DNA from: Bacteroidota bacterium
GTDB lineage: Bacteria > Bacteroidota > Bacteroidia > AKYH767-A > JABDAW01
Assembly (NCBI GenBank): GCA_013288905.1
Contig: JABDAW010000009.1
Span: forward strand, 1 to 37,601
Length of the DNA stretch: 37,601 bases
Direction: 5' to 3'
Shown: piece by piece, positions 17,700 through 25,162 of the stretch
How the letters are laid out: each line of letters starts with the position of its first letter
Numbering within the stretch: the stretch's first letter is position 1
The notes under the pieces: model-generated
Told to the model about the DNA's origin: nothing
The model's database searches: none
Seen by the model: the letters and a program-made list of their open reading frames with translations, nothing else
Program-made: the position numbers and the translations under genes

Positions 17700-18090
17700 C
17701 CTTAGAATCGCCCTCTCAGCCCTTAGAATCATTCTCACCACCCTTAGAATCGTCCTCACCACCTTTAGAATCATACTCACGCTCCTTAGAATCCCAATCA
17801 CACACCTTAGAATCCCAGGTTACTGCTTTATTATCGGAATCGCCAGTCTTAAAATTGCCCCGACCATCCTTAAAATGCCCCTCACCATCCTTAGAATCGT
17901 ACTTTCGTCACTTAGAATCCCTTGGTTACACCTTTGGAATCCCATGGTCATCCTCTTAGAATCCCTTGGTTACACCTTTAGAATCCCATGGTCATCCTCT
18001 TGAAATCCATTGGTTACACCTTTAGAATCCCTTGGTTATCCTCTTGGAATCATTTGGACATCCTCTTGGAATCATTTGGTCATCCTAATA
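17700..18090. repeat. 21/22-bp tandem array, about 18 units
   Basis: The anchor TTAGAATC (or TTGGAATC) recurs with its A at 17704, 17725, 17746, 17767, 17788, 17809, then 17851, 17872, 17893 and 17914: strictly 21 bases, with one degenerate unit near 17830. It continues at 17936, 17958, 17980, 18002, 18024, 18046 and 18068: strictly 22 bases. In the 22-base part, units with GGTTACACC and GGTCATCC alternate, giving a 44-base higher-order period. The plus strand is C-rich and G-poor from about 17570 onward. There is no unique spacer between units, so it is not a CRISPR. It lies about 275 bases upstream of the next gene's promoter word. Confidence 0.9.
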
Positions 18091-18364
18091 TTTCCCTTAT
18101 TGCTAATAAAAAATCAACATCATCCTCAAAATAGAATTCCCCAAAACCTTCTTTTTTCATGAAATAACACACACTTTCTCCCTTTCTGATAAAATCCCAA
18201 AATTTATTTTAAAAATAAATAAAACTTTTTTCAATCCCCATCAGTGTCATTCAATCCCTTTGATAGCACAAGTCTTGAAGAAATTTTAATCAAATAAAAT
18301 GCCACCCGAAAAATATATATTTTCAATATCAGCCTCCAAAATTAGCAGGAGGAATATATGTTCC
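18091..18364. other. AT-rich gap between array and promoter
   Basis: No gene is seen. Near its end an inverted repeat CCTCC (18333-18337) / GGAGG (18348-18352) can form a short stem. The GGAGG arm mimics a ribosome binding site for the upstream ATG at 18358. Confidence 0.5.
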
Positions 18365-18372
18365 TACTTTTG
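18365..18372 (+). promoter_or_regulatory. -7 box TACTTTTG inside the annotated-looking 5' end
   Basis: Exact TAnnTTTG followed by CACCC, as at uvrA. It lies between the ATG at 18358 and the ATG at 18397, which argues that the latter is the real start. Confidence 0.6.
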
Positions 18373-18396
18373 CACCCTCAAAAAGAAATAAATAAT

Positions 18397-19305
18397 ATGA
18401 ATAGACAAGACAAAGAAGGAAAAGCAATGCTGTTAGAAGTACAAAGTATCTTCGGACTTTATCCCAACATCGCCACCCAACGACCATCATCAGTTGGTGT
18501 CATGGGCGCAGTAACAACACAGGTAGAAAAAATCATTGCCGCCGCAGTAGCCGCAGGAACAGTAATATCAGGAGATACTGTCAACAAAGAAAATTTCTTC
18601 ACCTCATTAGTTGAAGATTTATTCCTTGGAGCCTCTGCCACCAGCGGTTTCGCAAGCAAGCCAACTTTCGAGCAACCAATCCTGAAAGCTAAAGTTGATT
18701 TCTCCCTTTCACACATGCTAAACATTAATTACAATGAAATCGAAACCTTCGGAACCAACGTAATTAATGCAATAACCCCGGTAATCGGAAGCCTTACAGA
18801 TTATGGCTATTTACCAGCCGATTTAACCCGCACCAATCTTGAATTCGCCGACTTCCTTGCAATTCAAAATGTTCCACAAACCGACATCACCAACCGCAAA
18901 ACACAAAATTCAAACATTCATCCTTTTGTAAAAGAAGGAAAACGTCTCCTCGACGAAGCGATGGATCCAATCATGAACACCCTCATCAAATTAAATCCTG
19001 ATGCCTTCAAAGCATATTACAATGCCCGCGTAATTCACCATTTCCCAAGCGGCACAACAGTTGCCGAAGGATTCGTTTACGGTCCCGATGGAGTAACACC
19101 GCTATATCTTGCCCTTGTAACTTTCCCATTACAAGGATTAACTGTAAGAACTAAATTAGACGGCAGCTATCGAATCCCATTATTTCCACACGGAGTAGCA
19201 ACCCCAACAGCCACAATGACAGACTTCAATCCACAAACAGCCACTCCTTATGAAGTAAAACAAGGCAAAATCGTTCATCACAATTTTATCATGACAACGA
19301 TTTAA
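18397..19305 (+). CDS. Orphan protein with C-terminal carboxypeptidase-regulatory-like domain
   Basis: About 302 residues from the ATG at 18397. An ATG at 18358 would add 13 residues (MFLLLHPQKEINN), but the promoter word at 18365-18372 would then lie inside the gene. The N-terminal two thirds is helical and alanine-rich with no signal peptide (VEKIIAAAVAAGTVISGD). It includes KRLLDEAMDPIMNTLIKLNP followed by YYNARVIHHF, a pattern seen in other Bacteroidota proteins of this shape. The last approximately 75 residues follow the carboxypeptidase-regulatory beta-sandwich pattern: GFVYGPDGVTPLYLALVTF, then TVRTKLDGSYRIPLF and a C-terminal strand. Such domains are usually extracellular, so the lack of an export signal is odd. 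Function unknown. It stands alone, with a satellite array upstream and a terminator downstream. Confidence 0.75.
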   Translation: MNRQDKEGKAMLLEVQSIFGLYPNIATQRPSSVGVMGAVTTQVEKIIAAAVAAGTVISGDTVNKENFFTSLVEDLFLGASATSGFASKPTFEQPILKAKVDFSLSHMLNINYNEIETFGTNVINAITPVIGSLTDYGYLPADLTRTNLEFADFLAIQNVPQTDITNRKTQNSNIHPFVKEGKRLLDEAMDPIMNTLIKLNPDAFKAYYNARVIHHFPSGTTVAEGFVYGPDGVTPLYLALVTFPLQGLTVRTKLDGSYRIPLFPHGVATPTATMTDFNPQTATPYEVKQGKIVHHNFIMTTI

Positions 19306-19330
19306 TAGAATAAAAAAGGATTAAAATTAA

Positions 19331-19362
19331 AAAGCCTCCGAAAGTAAAATTTCGGAGGCTTT
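19331..19362. terminator. Bidirectional terminator between convergent genes
   Basis: A perfect 13-bp stem, AAAGCCTCCGAAA (19331-19343) with TTTCGGAGGCTTT (19350-19362), and a 6-base loop. T-rich sequence follows on both strands. It sits 25 bases after the orphan gene's stop and 11 bases past the uvrA stop. Confidence 0.9.
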
Positions 19363-19373
19363 CCCTTTTGAAT

Positions 19374-22274
19374 TTAAACACTCTGCGCCTGCAACTTTTC
19401 CTTGATGAAAGGAGCGGTAACAGATTCCTTGCAATTAGCGAGGTTTTCGGGAGTGCCTTCAAAGACGATGTGCCCGCCGCCTTCGCCACCTTCAGGACCC
19501 ATATCAATAACCCAATCTGCACATTTGATGACTTCAGGATTATGCTCGATAATCAAAACAGAATTTCCTTGAGCCATCAAGGCATCGAAAGCTTTCAGTA
19601 ATTTCTTGATGTCATGGAAATGCAAGCCGGTAGTGGGTTCATCGAAAATAAAAAGAATATGATCAGAGTTATTTCCCCTTGCAAGAAATGAAGCAAGTTT
19701 AATTCGTTGTGCCTCGCCGCCGCTCAAGGTACTCGATGCTTGTCCGAGTTTTATATATCCCAGTCCCACCTCCGAAAGGTTGTTCAGTTTGCTGACGATT
19801 TTCTCTTCTGATGAATGCGGTTTGGCTTTCTTTTGGAATAATTCAATGGCATCATCCACGGTCAATTGCAGGAGTTCAGAAATATTCTTTTCCTGGTAAA
19901 TGACATCTAATAATTCTTCCTTGAAACGCTTGCCATTACAAGCCTCACATACCAAATGAATATCTGCCATGAACTGCATTTCTATGGTTACTTCGCCCTC
20001 CCCCTGGCACATCTCACAACGCCCGCCATCCACATTAAATGAAAACCAGGCAGGCTTATAATTACGTGCCTTCGCCAATGGCTGGGCAGCATATAACTCA
20101 CGGATTTCATCATAAGCCTTGATGTATGTTACGGGATTGGAGCGAGACGATTTCCCGATAGGATTCTGATCCACCATCTCGACATTGGTAAGGCTGGCAG
20201 TATCGCCGGTTATCTTATCCATCAATCCCGTTTGATCCATGATGCCGCCATACATTTTCTTCAAGGAAGTATATAAAACTTTCTTCACCAAAGAAGTCTT
20301 GCCAGAGCCTGAAACGCCCGTAACCACAGTCATTATATCCAATGGAAACTTAACACTGATGTTCTTTAAATTGTTTTCTCGCGCACCTTCTATCTTGATA
20401 TATTTATTCCATTTCCTTCTTTGTCGAGGCACTTCGATGGTTTCAAAACCTTTGAGATATTTTGAAGTAAGACTATCGGTATCTTTCACCATTTCATCAA
20501 ACGTTCCCTGGAATACCAACTCACCACCCTCTGTGCCAGCCAAGGGACCAATGTCAATCAATTGGTCGGCAGCACGCATGATTTCCTCATCATGTTCCAC
20601 GACGATTACAGAGTTTCCAAGGTTCCTCAAAGACTTCAAAACCTTAATCAGTTTCTCGGTATCTTTTGAATGCAATCCGATGCTTGGTTCATCCAAAATA
20701 TACATACTCCCCACCAAAGAACTACCCAAAGAAGTAGCAAGGTTAATACGCTGACTTTCCCCGCCTGATAGGGAGTTTGAGAGACGATTCAAAGTCAGGT
20801 ATCCCAAGCCCACATCATTCATGTATTGAAGGCGGCTTTTGATTTCAGTCAATAATCTATCCCCAACTATCTGATCATATTCATTCAACTTTATTTTTTC
20901 AAAGAAGGGCAATAAATCCTTGCACGATTGAACCACAACATCCATAATTGATTTCCCTGCAATCTTAACATAAGATGCATCAGCCCTCAATCGAGAACCC
21001 CTGCAGTCCGGACAAACTGTCTTGCCACGATACCTTGAAAGCATCACCCGATATTGAATCTTGAAACTCTCTGCTTCCAGGAATTTAAAGAAGTCGTTTA
21101 AGCCCTGGAAGTATTTATTTCCTGTCCAGAGAAGCAGCTTTTCTTCTGCTGTCAAATCCCAATAAGGGCGGTGCAATGGGAAATCGAACTTAAAGGCATT
21201 CTGAACTAATTTATCATTCCATTCCTTCATCTTCTCCCCTCTCCAACATACGATGGCATTATCATAAATAGAAAGACTTTTATCTGGAATAATAAGGTTT
21301 TCATCAATGCCCACAACGGTCCCGAAGCCCTCACAAGTCCTACAGGCGCCATAAGGATTATTGAAGCTGAAGAGATGTACAGAAGGCTCCTCGAAGGTGA
21401 TTCCATCCAATTCGAATTTATTGGAAAACGTTTTTATCTTCAATTTACCCTTCTTATCAATCAATTCCACAAGGCATTTTCCTTCTCCCTCAAAGAAGGC
21501 TGTCTGCAAGGAATCCGCTATCCTCGTTGCATTATCTTCATCGGATTTATCAATGACAAGACGGTCAATGAGGATGTTTATTTCCTCACCTTCGGTATTT
21601 GTTTTCTTGGTAACTTTAGAATTCTTTTTCTTTGAATCATTTGCTTTTATAAAGGTATCATCCTTTAATAAATCTTCAATCCTCTTAGTCTCCTTATTAA
21701 ATTGAACTCTCGTAAAACCCTTTGCCAGCAAGCCTTTCAATTCATCCACCAAAGAACGGGTAGGCTTCTGAATCAAAGGAGAATAGATAAATATCTTCGT
21801 TTCTTCAGGCAATGCATTCAATTCATCTGTAACATCGGTCACCGTATCTCGCCTTACCAATTGATCTGAAATGGGAGAATAAGTCTTGCCAATACGAGCA
21901 AATAAAAGTTTCAGGTAATCATAAATCTCTGTCGAAGTCCCAACAGTAGATCGGGGATTGCGGGTATTTACCTTCTGCTCGATGGCAATGGCAGGCGCTA
22001 TGCCTCGGATATAGTCCACATCAGGTTTATCCATCCGACCAATAAATTGGCGGGCATAAGAAGATAGGCTTTCGACATACCTGCGTTGCCCTTCGGCAAA
22101 CAAAGTATCGAAGGCAAGAGAAGACTTACCGGAGCCAGAAAGCCCTGTTATCACCACCAATTGATTACGGGGGATTGCAACACTCAAGTTCTTTAAATTA
22201 TGAACCCGAGCACCTTTGATAATGATATATTTCTTAGGGTCAAGGTCGTCTATATGTACTTTTGTAGTTTTCAA
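19374..22274 (-). CDS. uvrA: Excinuclease ABC subunit A
   Basis: The damage-recognition ATPase of nucleotide excision repair, about 966 residues from a TTG at 22274. It is a tandem ABC protein. ATPase 1 has Walker A GLSGSGKSSLAFDTLF and signature LSGGESQRINLA. The first zinc module has CRTCEGFG and CPDCRGSRL. ATPase 2 has Walker A GVSGSGKTSLVKKVLY, zinc module CEMCQGEGE ... CEACNGKRF, signature LSGGEAQRIKLA and Walker B ILFIFDEPTTGLHFHD. There is no ATG near the N-terminus. The frame stays open upstream to 22310, but that stretch contains the promoter word TATCTTTG (22297-22304), so TTG 22274 is the best start. It acts with UvrB and UvrC encoded elsewhere. Monocistronic, with a terminator on each side. 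Confidence 0.96.
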   Translation of the reverse strand: MKTTKVHIDDLDPKKYIIIKGARVHNLKNLSVAIPRNQLVVITGLSGSGKSSLAFDTLFAEGQRRYVESLSSYARQFIGRMDKPDVDYIRGIAPAIAIEQKVNTRNPRSTVGTSTEIYDYLKLLFARIGKTYSPISDQLVRRDTVTDVTDELNALPEETKIFIYSPLIQKPTRSLVDELKGLLAKGFTRVQFNKETKRIEDLLKDDTFIKANDSKKKNSKVTKKTNTEGEEINILIDRLVIDKSDEDNATRIADSLQTAFFEGEGKCLVELIDKKGKLKIKTFSNKFELDGITFEEPSVHLFSFNNPYGACRTCEGFGTVVGIDENLIIPDKSLSIYDNAIVCWRGEKMKEWNDKLVQNAFKFDFPLHRPYWDLTAEEKLLLWTGNKYFQGLNDFFKFLEAESFKIQYRVMLSRYRGKTVCPDCRGSRLRADASYVKIAGKSIMDVVVQSCKDLLPFFEKIKLNEYDQIVGDRLLTEIKSRLQYMNDVGLGYLTLNRLSNSLSGGESQRINLATSLGSSLVGSMYILDEPSIGLHSKDTEKLIKVLKSLRNLGNSVIVVEHDEEIMRAADQLIDIGPLAGTEGGELVFQGTFDEMVKDTDSLTSKYLKGFETIEVPRQRRKWNKYIKIEGARENNLKNISVKFPLDIMTVVTGVSGSGKTSLVKKVLYTSLKKMYGGIMDQTGLMDKITGDTASLTNVEMVDQNPIGKSSRSNPVTYIKAYDEIRELYAAQPLAKARNYKPAWFSFNVDGGRCEMCQGEGEVTIEMQFMADIHLVCEACNGKRFKEELLDVIYQEKNISELLQLTVDDAIELFQKKAKPHSSEEKIVSKLNNLSEVGLGYIKLGQASSTLSGGEAQRIKLASFLARGNNSDHILFIFDEPTTGLHFHDIKKLLKAFDALMAQGNSVLIIEHNPEVIKCADWVIDMGPEGGEGGGHIVFEGTPENLANCKESVTAPFIKEKLQAQSV

Positions 22275-22296
22275 AACAGTATTATTTTTAAGGGTG

Positions 22297-22304
22297 CAAA
22301 GATA
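22297..22304 (-). promoter_or_regulatory. uvrA -7 box TATCTTTG
   Basis: Exact TAnnTTTG followed by CACCC. It places the transcript start about 15 bases before the TTG start codon and rules out the longer frame. Confidence 0.65.
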
Positions 22305-22311
22305 CAACAAA

Positions 22312-22354
22312 GGTCTGAAGTTTAAGGCTTATATTGAACCTTAAACTTCAGACC
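22312..22354 (-). terminator. Hairpin terminator of the metalloprotease gene
   Basis: A perfect 16-bp stem (22312-22327 with 22339-22354) around an 11-base loop, 25 bases past the protease stop and immediately upstream of the uvrA promoter. The following T tract is short (TTTGTTG), so termination may be partly stem-driven. It insulates uvrA from the upstream gene. Confidence 0.75.
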
Positions 22355-22379
22355 CCTTAAACAATTAAACCTTAATTTT

Positions 22380-23645
22380 TTAGCGAATAATCACCACCTT
22401 CTGGTTGATAGTCTGCTTCGTCAATTGCAATTGAAGAGAATAAATTCCAGCCGGAATATGTGAGGTATTGATGTAAAACTTACCACCCGAACTTGTACCA
22501 ACACTATTGGTATAAACTACAGAACCCAAAACATTTATCAATGAATATTTGATATTATCAGTCTTCATCAAGTTAATATCAAGGGTCAGATTATCGGTAG
22601 CAGGATTAGGCATAATATTCAAACTTTTCAGATTTGGCATATCACTAACTCCATTCATCAGGCATCCATTAGAATTAAGAAATTGCTGACGAACGCCATT
22701 CAAAGCAGCCATCATCCGTGCAGTCTGGCAGGTAGCAAACATATTCATACAGGCATCATCGGTATAATCCATATAGACCTCATACATGTCGCCATTAGGT
22801 CCGTTATTGCAACTTACTTGCTGACCAGAAGGGCATCCGAAAGTAGGACCATTCTGATAAGGAGTATCATAACAATTGTCAGAACAAGTGCAGCAACTGC
22901 CGCCACCCATTCCCCAAGGGTGCATATCGTTTAGCCAGTGTCCTACTTCATGGGTAGTAGTTCTCCCTAGGTTATAATGAGAAAGCAGGGTATCGGGATA
23001 CACCCCTCTTCCGAAAGCACGGGTAGTAACAACAACTCCATCACTATAATCAAGATTACCGGTAGGATATTGACCAATTCCTAAATAACCCTCACCTATA
23101 CAACCCACCCAAATATTCAAATAACTATTCGGATCCCATGCCGTATCACCGCCGAAAGCAGGCATTTTTATTGTATCAGCACCAATACACTGAATGTTAG
23201 TTTCGACCCTCGTTATGCCGTTCGTCCAGTTACCTGCAGGATCGCGAGACGCAAGACAAAAATCAAACGGAACACTTGAAGCATATTGTTTGAAATAAGA
23301 AGGCGTGTTTACACTATCCGCATTCCGCCGGTTATAATCTTCATTCAAAACATCAATTTGTGATTGAACCTGAGCATCCGAAATATTCTCGGTAGGGTCG
23401 CCCGAATACCAGACAACATGCACCACAACAGGAATCGTAATCCTGTATTTCATTTCATAATGCGGATGATTAGCGATCCAAAGCTGGGTTTCATATTCGA
23501 TAGAATCCATCCTTTGTTGCAAAGTCGGATCGGCAGCCAGCATCTTAGCGAGATGCTCATCAGCACCACATCTGATGGTGTCTTGAGCATTCGATACAAA
23601 TGCGGCAATCAGAATCACCAGTGAAAATAAGATTATTTTTTTCAT
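22380..23645 (-). CDS. Secreted M43-like (pappalysin) zinc metalloprotease with T9SS sorting domain
   Basis: A 421-residue protein with a signal peptide (MKKIILFSLV... cut near SNA-Q). It has a propeptide-like region and then ITIPVVVHVVWYSGDPTENI (70-89), the usual opening of Bacteroidota M43 proteases. The zinc site is HEVGHWLNDMH, with His232, Glu233, His236 and His242. It is followed by GGGSCCTCSDNCYDTPYQ, a cysteine-rich loop that could be disulfide-bonded, and the Met-turn candidate MYEVYMDYTDDACMNMFA. The last 80 residues form a type A sorting domain (LNIMPNPATDNLTLDIN ... IPAGIYSLQL) ending in KVVIIR. It should be exported by Sec, moved through the type IX system and released or anchored at the surface. 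Its promoter word is at 23679-23686. Confidence 0.9.
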   Translation of the reverse strand: MKKIILFSLVILIAAFVSNAQDTIRCGADEHLAKMLAADPTLQQRMDSIEYETQLWIANHPHYEMKYRITIPVVVHVVWYSGDPTENISDAQVQSQIDVLNEDYNRRNADSVNTPSYFKQYASSVPFDFCLASRDPAGNWTNGITRVETNIQCIGADTIKMPAFGGDTAWDPNSYLNIWVGCIGEGYLGIGQYPTGNLDYSDGVVVTTRAFGRGVYPDTLLSHYNLGRTTTHEVGHWLNDMHPWGMGGGSCCTCSDNCYDTPYQNGPTFGCPSGQQVSCNNGPNGDMYEVYMDYTDDACMNMFATCQTARMMAALNGVRQQFLNSNGCLMNGVSDMPNLKSLNIMPNPATDNLTLDINLMKTDNIKYSLINVLGSVVYTNSVGTSSGGKFYINTSHIPAGIYSLQLQLTKQTINQKVVIIR

Positions 23646-23678
23646 TTTATAAGTATATAATTTTTCATTTTACGGGTA

Positions 23679-23686
23679 CAAAATTA
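23679..23686 (-). promoter_or_regulatory. -7 box TAATTTTG for the metalloprotease gene
   Basis: Exact TAnnTTTG on the minus strand, 33 bases before the start codon, just downstream of the PKD gene shard. Confidence 0.6.
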
Positions 23687-23694
23687 GGGAATTT

Positions 23695-24453
23695 TTATGA
23701 GATGAACAAATTTTTAATGAAAGGCAGCCTAAGACCAATTACTATTATGGAGCGTCCTCTGCCATCTCCCACCCCACCAAAATCCACCCATGTATGAGTG
23801 GGGCTGGAGGCAGTATCAGTGCCGCTGTCACCAAAATTCCATCGGTAAGACTGACCATTAATGGTAGTGTTGTCAAACGCTATTGTCAAGGGATTGCAGC
23901 CAGACAATGGAAGGGCAGAGAAGGCAGTAGTAACGACAGGTATGGTATCTATAATAATTGAATTAAGGTGCAACGTGTCATTGCAACCATTGGAAGAATA
24001 ACCTATCAATGTAACCTGGTAAGTGCCATGATTGGAATAAAGATGCGAAGGGCTGATGGATTGCGATGTTCCGCCATTACCAAATGACCATAAATAGGAG
24101 GTAACACCGATAGCAGAATCAGCGGTGAATTGCACATTCAGCGGGTAACAGCCTGGAAAGGGATTAGCCTGGAAAGCAAGGTGGGCGGAGGGAGAGACAT
24201 GGATATAATTTGTGATGATGGTGGTATCGGCACCAGTGCCACAAGCAGCATTATTAATAGCTATCAACGACATTGTGAAATATCCGGTATCAGTATAAGT
24301 ATAGGTAGGATTCATGAGACTGCTTGAAGCATTATCTCCGAAGTCCCAGATGAAGTTGGTACCATTAATGGAAGTATTATCAAAGGTGACCATCAATGGC
24401 TTACAACCATTGAGCGGAGATGCCAGGTCCCATCTGCATTCCCTCGCTTTCAT
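23695..24453 (-). pseudogene. Shard of a PKD-repeat surface protein
   Basis: This minus-strand open frame contains three tandem PKD-type beta-sandwich repeats, each with a GC(K/N/Y)PL opening strand and a W(N/D/S)FG(D/N) core (IWDFGDNASS, LWSFGNGGTS, RWNFGDSGTD). It lacks any signal peptide. It begins mid-repeat at ASPLNGCKPL after an unrelated leader, and the third repeat stops making sense after PTHTW, where VDFGGVGDGRGRS replaces the expected closing strand. No sorting domain is present. It therefore looks like an internal piece of a much larger adhesin-like protein, broken at both ends. The 5' break coincides with the mltG shard on the other strand. Either an old rearrangement or an assembly join is possible. 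Confidence 0.65.
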
Positions 24454-24611
24454 CGCTTAACAGTGTTCTTAATTATGCACATCACGACTTCCTTTATATG
24501 TGTGCAAAAGAGGATTTCTCCGGCTATCACAACTTCGCAAAGACGCTCGCCGAGCATCATCTGAATTCCAAGAGATATACTGCAGAGTTGAAGCGTATGA
24601 ATATTCATTAG
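24420..24611 (+). pseudogene. 3' fragment of mltG (endolytic transglycosylase)
   Basis: 63 codons reading MPGPICIPSLSSLNSVLNY, then HDFLYMCAKEDFSGYHNFAK, then TLAEHHLNSKRY and a stop. This is the recognisable C-terminus of MltG/YceG, which has PGPI-P-SL and the FSGYHNFA(K/T)T-like stretch that ends the lytic transglycosylase domain. All upstream catalytic sequence is missing: directly before it lies the PKD shard on the opposite strand. It cannot make an active enzyme. The ATG at 24420 is probably an internal Met codon. Confidence 0.7.
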
Positions 24612-24634
24612 AGTTTTTCGAAAAATAAAAAAAA

Positions 24635-24738
24635 GGGGAACGCAGATGACGCAGATTGCTTATGAAAAGATTTGATTTTTCATTTAACCCAATAAAATCT
24701 TATCTTATCATAAGCAATCTGCGTCATCTGCGTTCCCC
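24635..24738. repeat. Long palindrome with 31-bp perfect arms
   Basis: Left arm 24635-24665 and right arm 24708-24738 are exact inverted copies starting GGGGAACGCAGATGACGCAG. The pairing continues inward with about 14 of the next 17 positions, leaving a loop of only about 10-15 bases. It follows the mltG shard by 23 bases. The core AGATGACGCAGATT resembles the palindrome arm at 5491-5518. As RNA it would form a very stable hairpin, and as DNA it could extrude a cruciform. Confidence 0.9.
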
Positions 24739-24919
24739 ACTTCTTTAAACATAATCCATTTCACGAAGAAGCCTATTCATATTAGCCTTCATTTCAAGTG
24801 TCATAAGAACTAGTTTAGAATACGCCTACCTTAATTCTTGAAGATTCGAATTCTCCTTTTGCCAATTCTACATTAATCTTTATTAACTATATGTTAAGTT
24901 TCTTCATAATCGTATCAAT

Positions 24920-25162
24920 CCACATGGATTAATGCGTTTGTGGATCCACAAACACATTAATCCATGTGGATTTTGGTTAATGTTAAAGGAATTATGCTAA
25001 AAACATCTGTCTCGACGTGTTTGTTGATCCACAAACACATTAAACCATGTGGATTTTGGTTAATGTTAAAGGAATTTTGGTGAATCCATCTGTCTTGACG
25101 TGTTTGTGGAACAACAAACGCATCAAACCATGTGGATTGATGCGTTTGTCGAACCGCGACCG
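24920..25162. repeat. 83-bp palindromic repeat array, about 2.7 units
   Basis: Units begin at 24934, 25017 and 25100, exactly 83 bases apart. They share GTTTGTGGATCCACAAAC-like centres, CCATGTGGATT and TTGGTTAATGTTAAAGGAAT. The first unit carries a 50-base palindrome with no loop (24920-24969, one mismatch). The last has a separate inverted repeat, ACAAACGCATCAAACC against GGATTGATGCGTTTGT. No gene is visible in it. Confidence 0.85.

Noticed and set aside
18347-18360. AGGAGG followed by ATG at 18358 as a Shine-Dalgarno start
   Set aside because: The promoter word TACTTTTG lies downstream of that ATG, Bacteroidota rarely depend on such sites, and the GGAGG forms part of a local inverted repeat. 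The ATG at 18397 is preferred, though not proven.
24920-25162. CRISPR array
   Set aside because: The 83-bp units are contiguous and similar along their whole length with no unique spacers. The same holds for the 21/22-bp and 42-bp arrays, and no cas gene is present.
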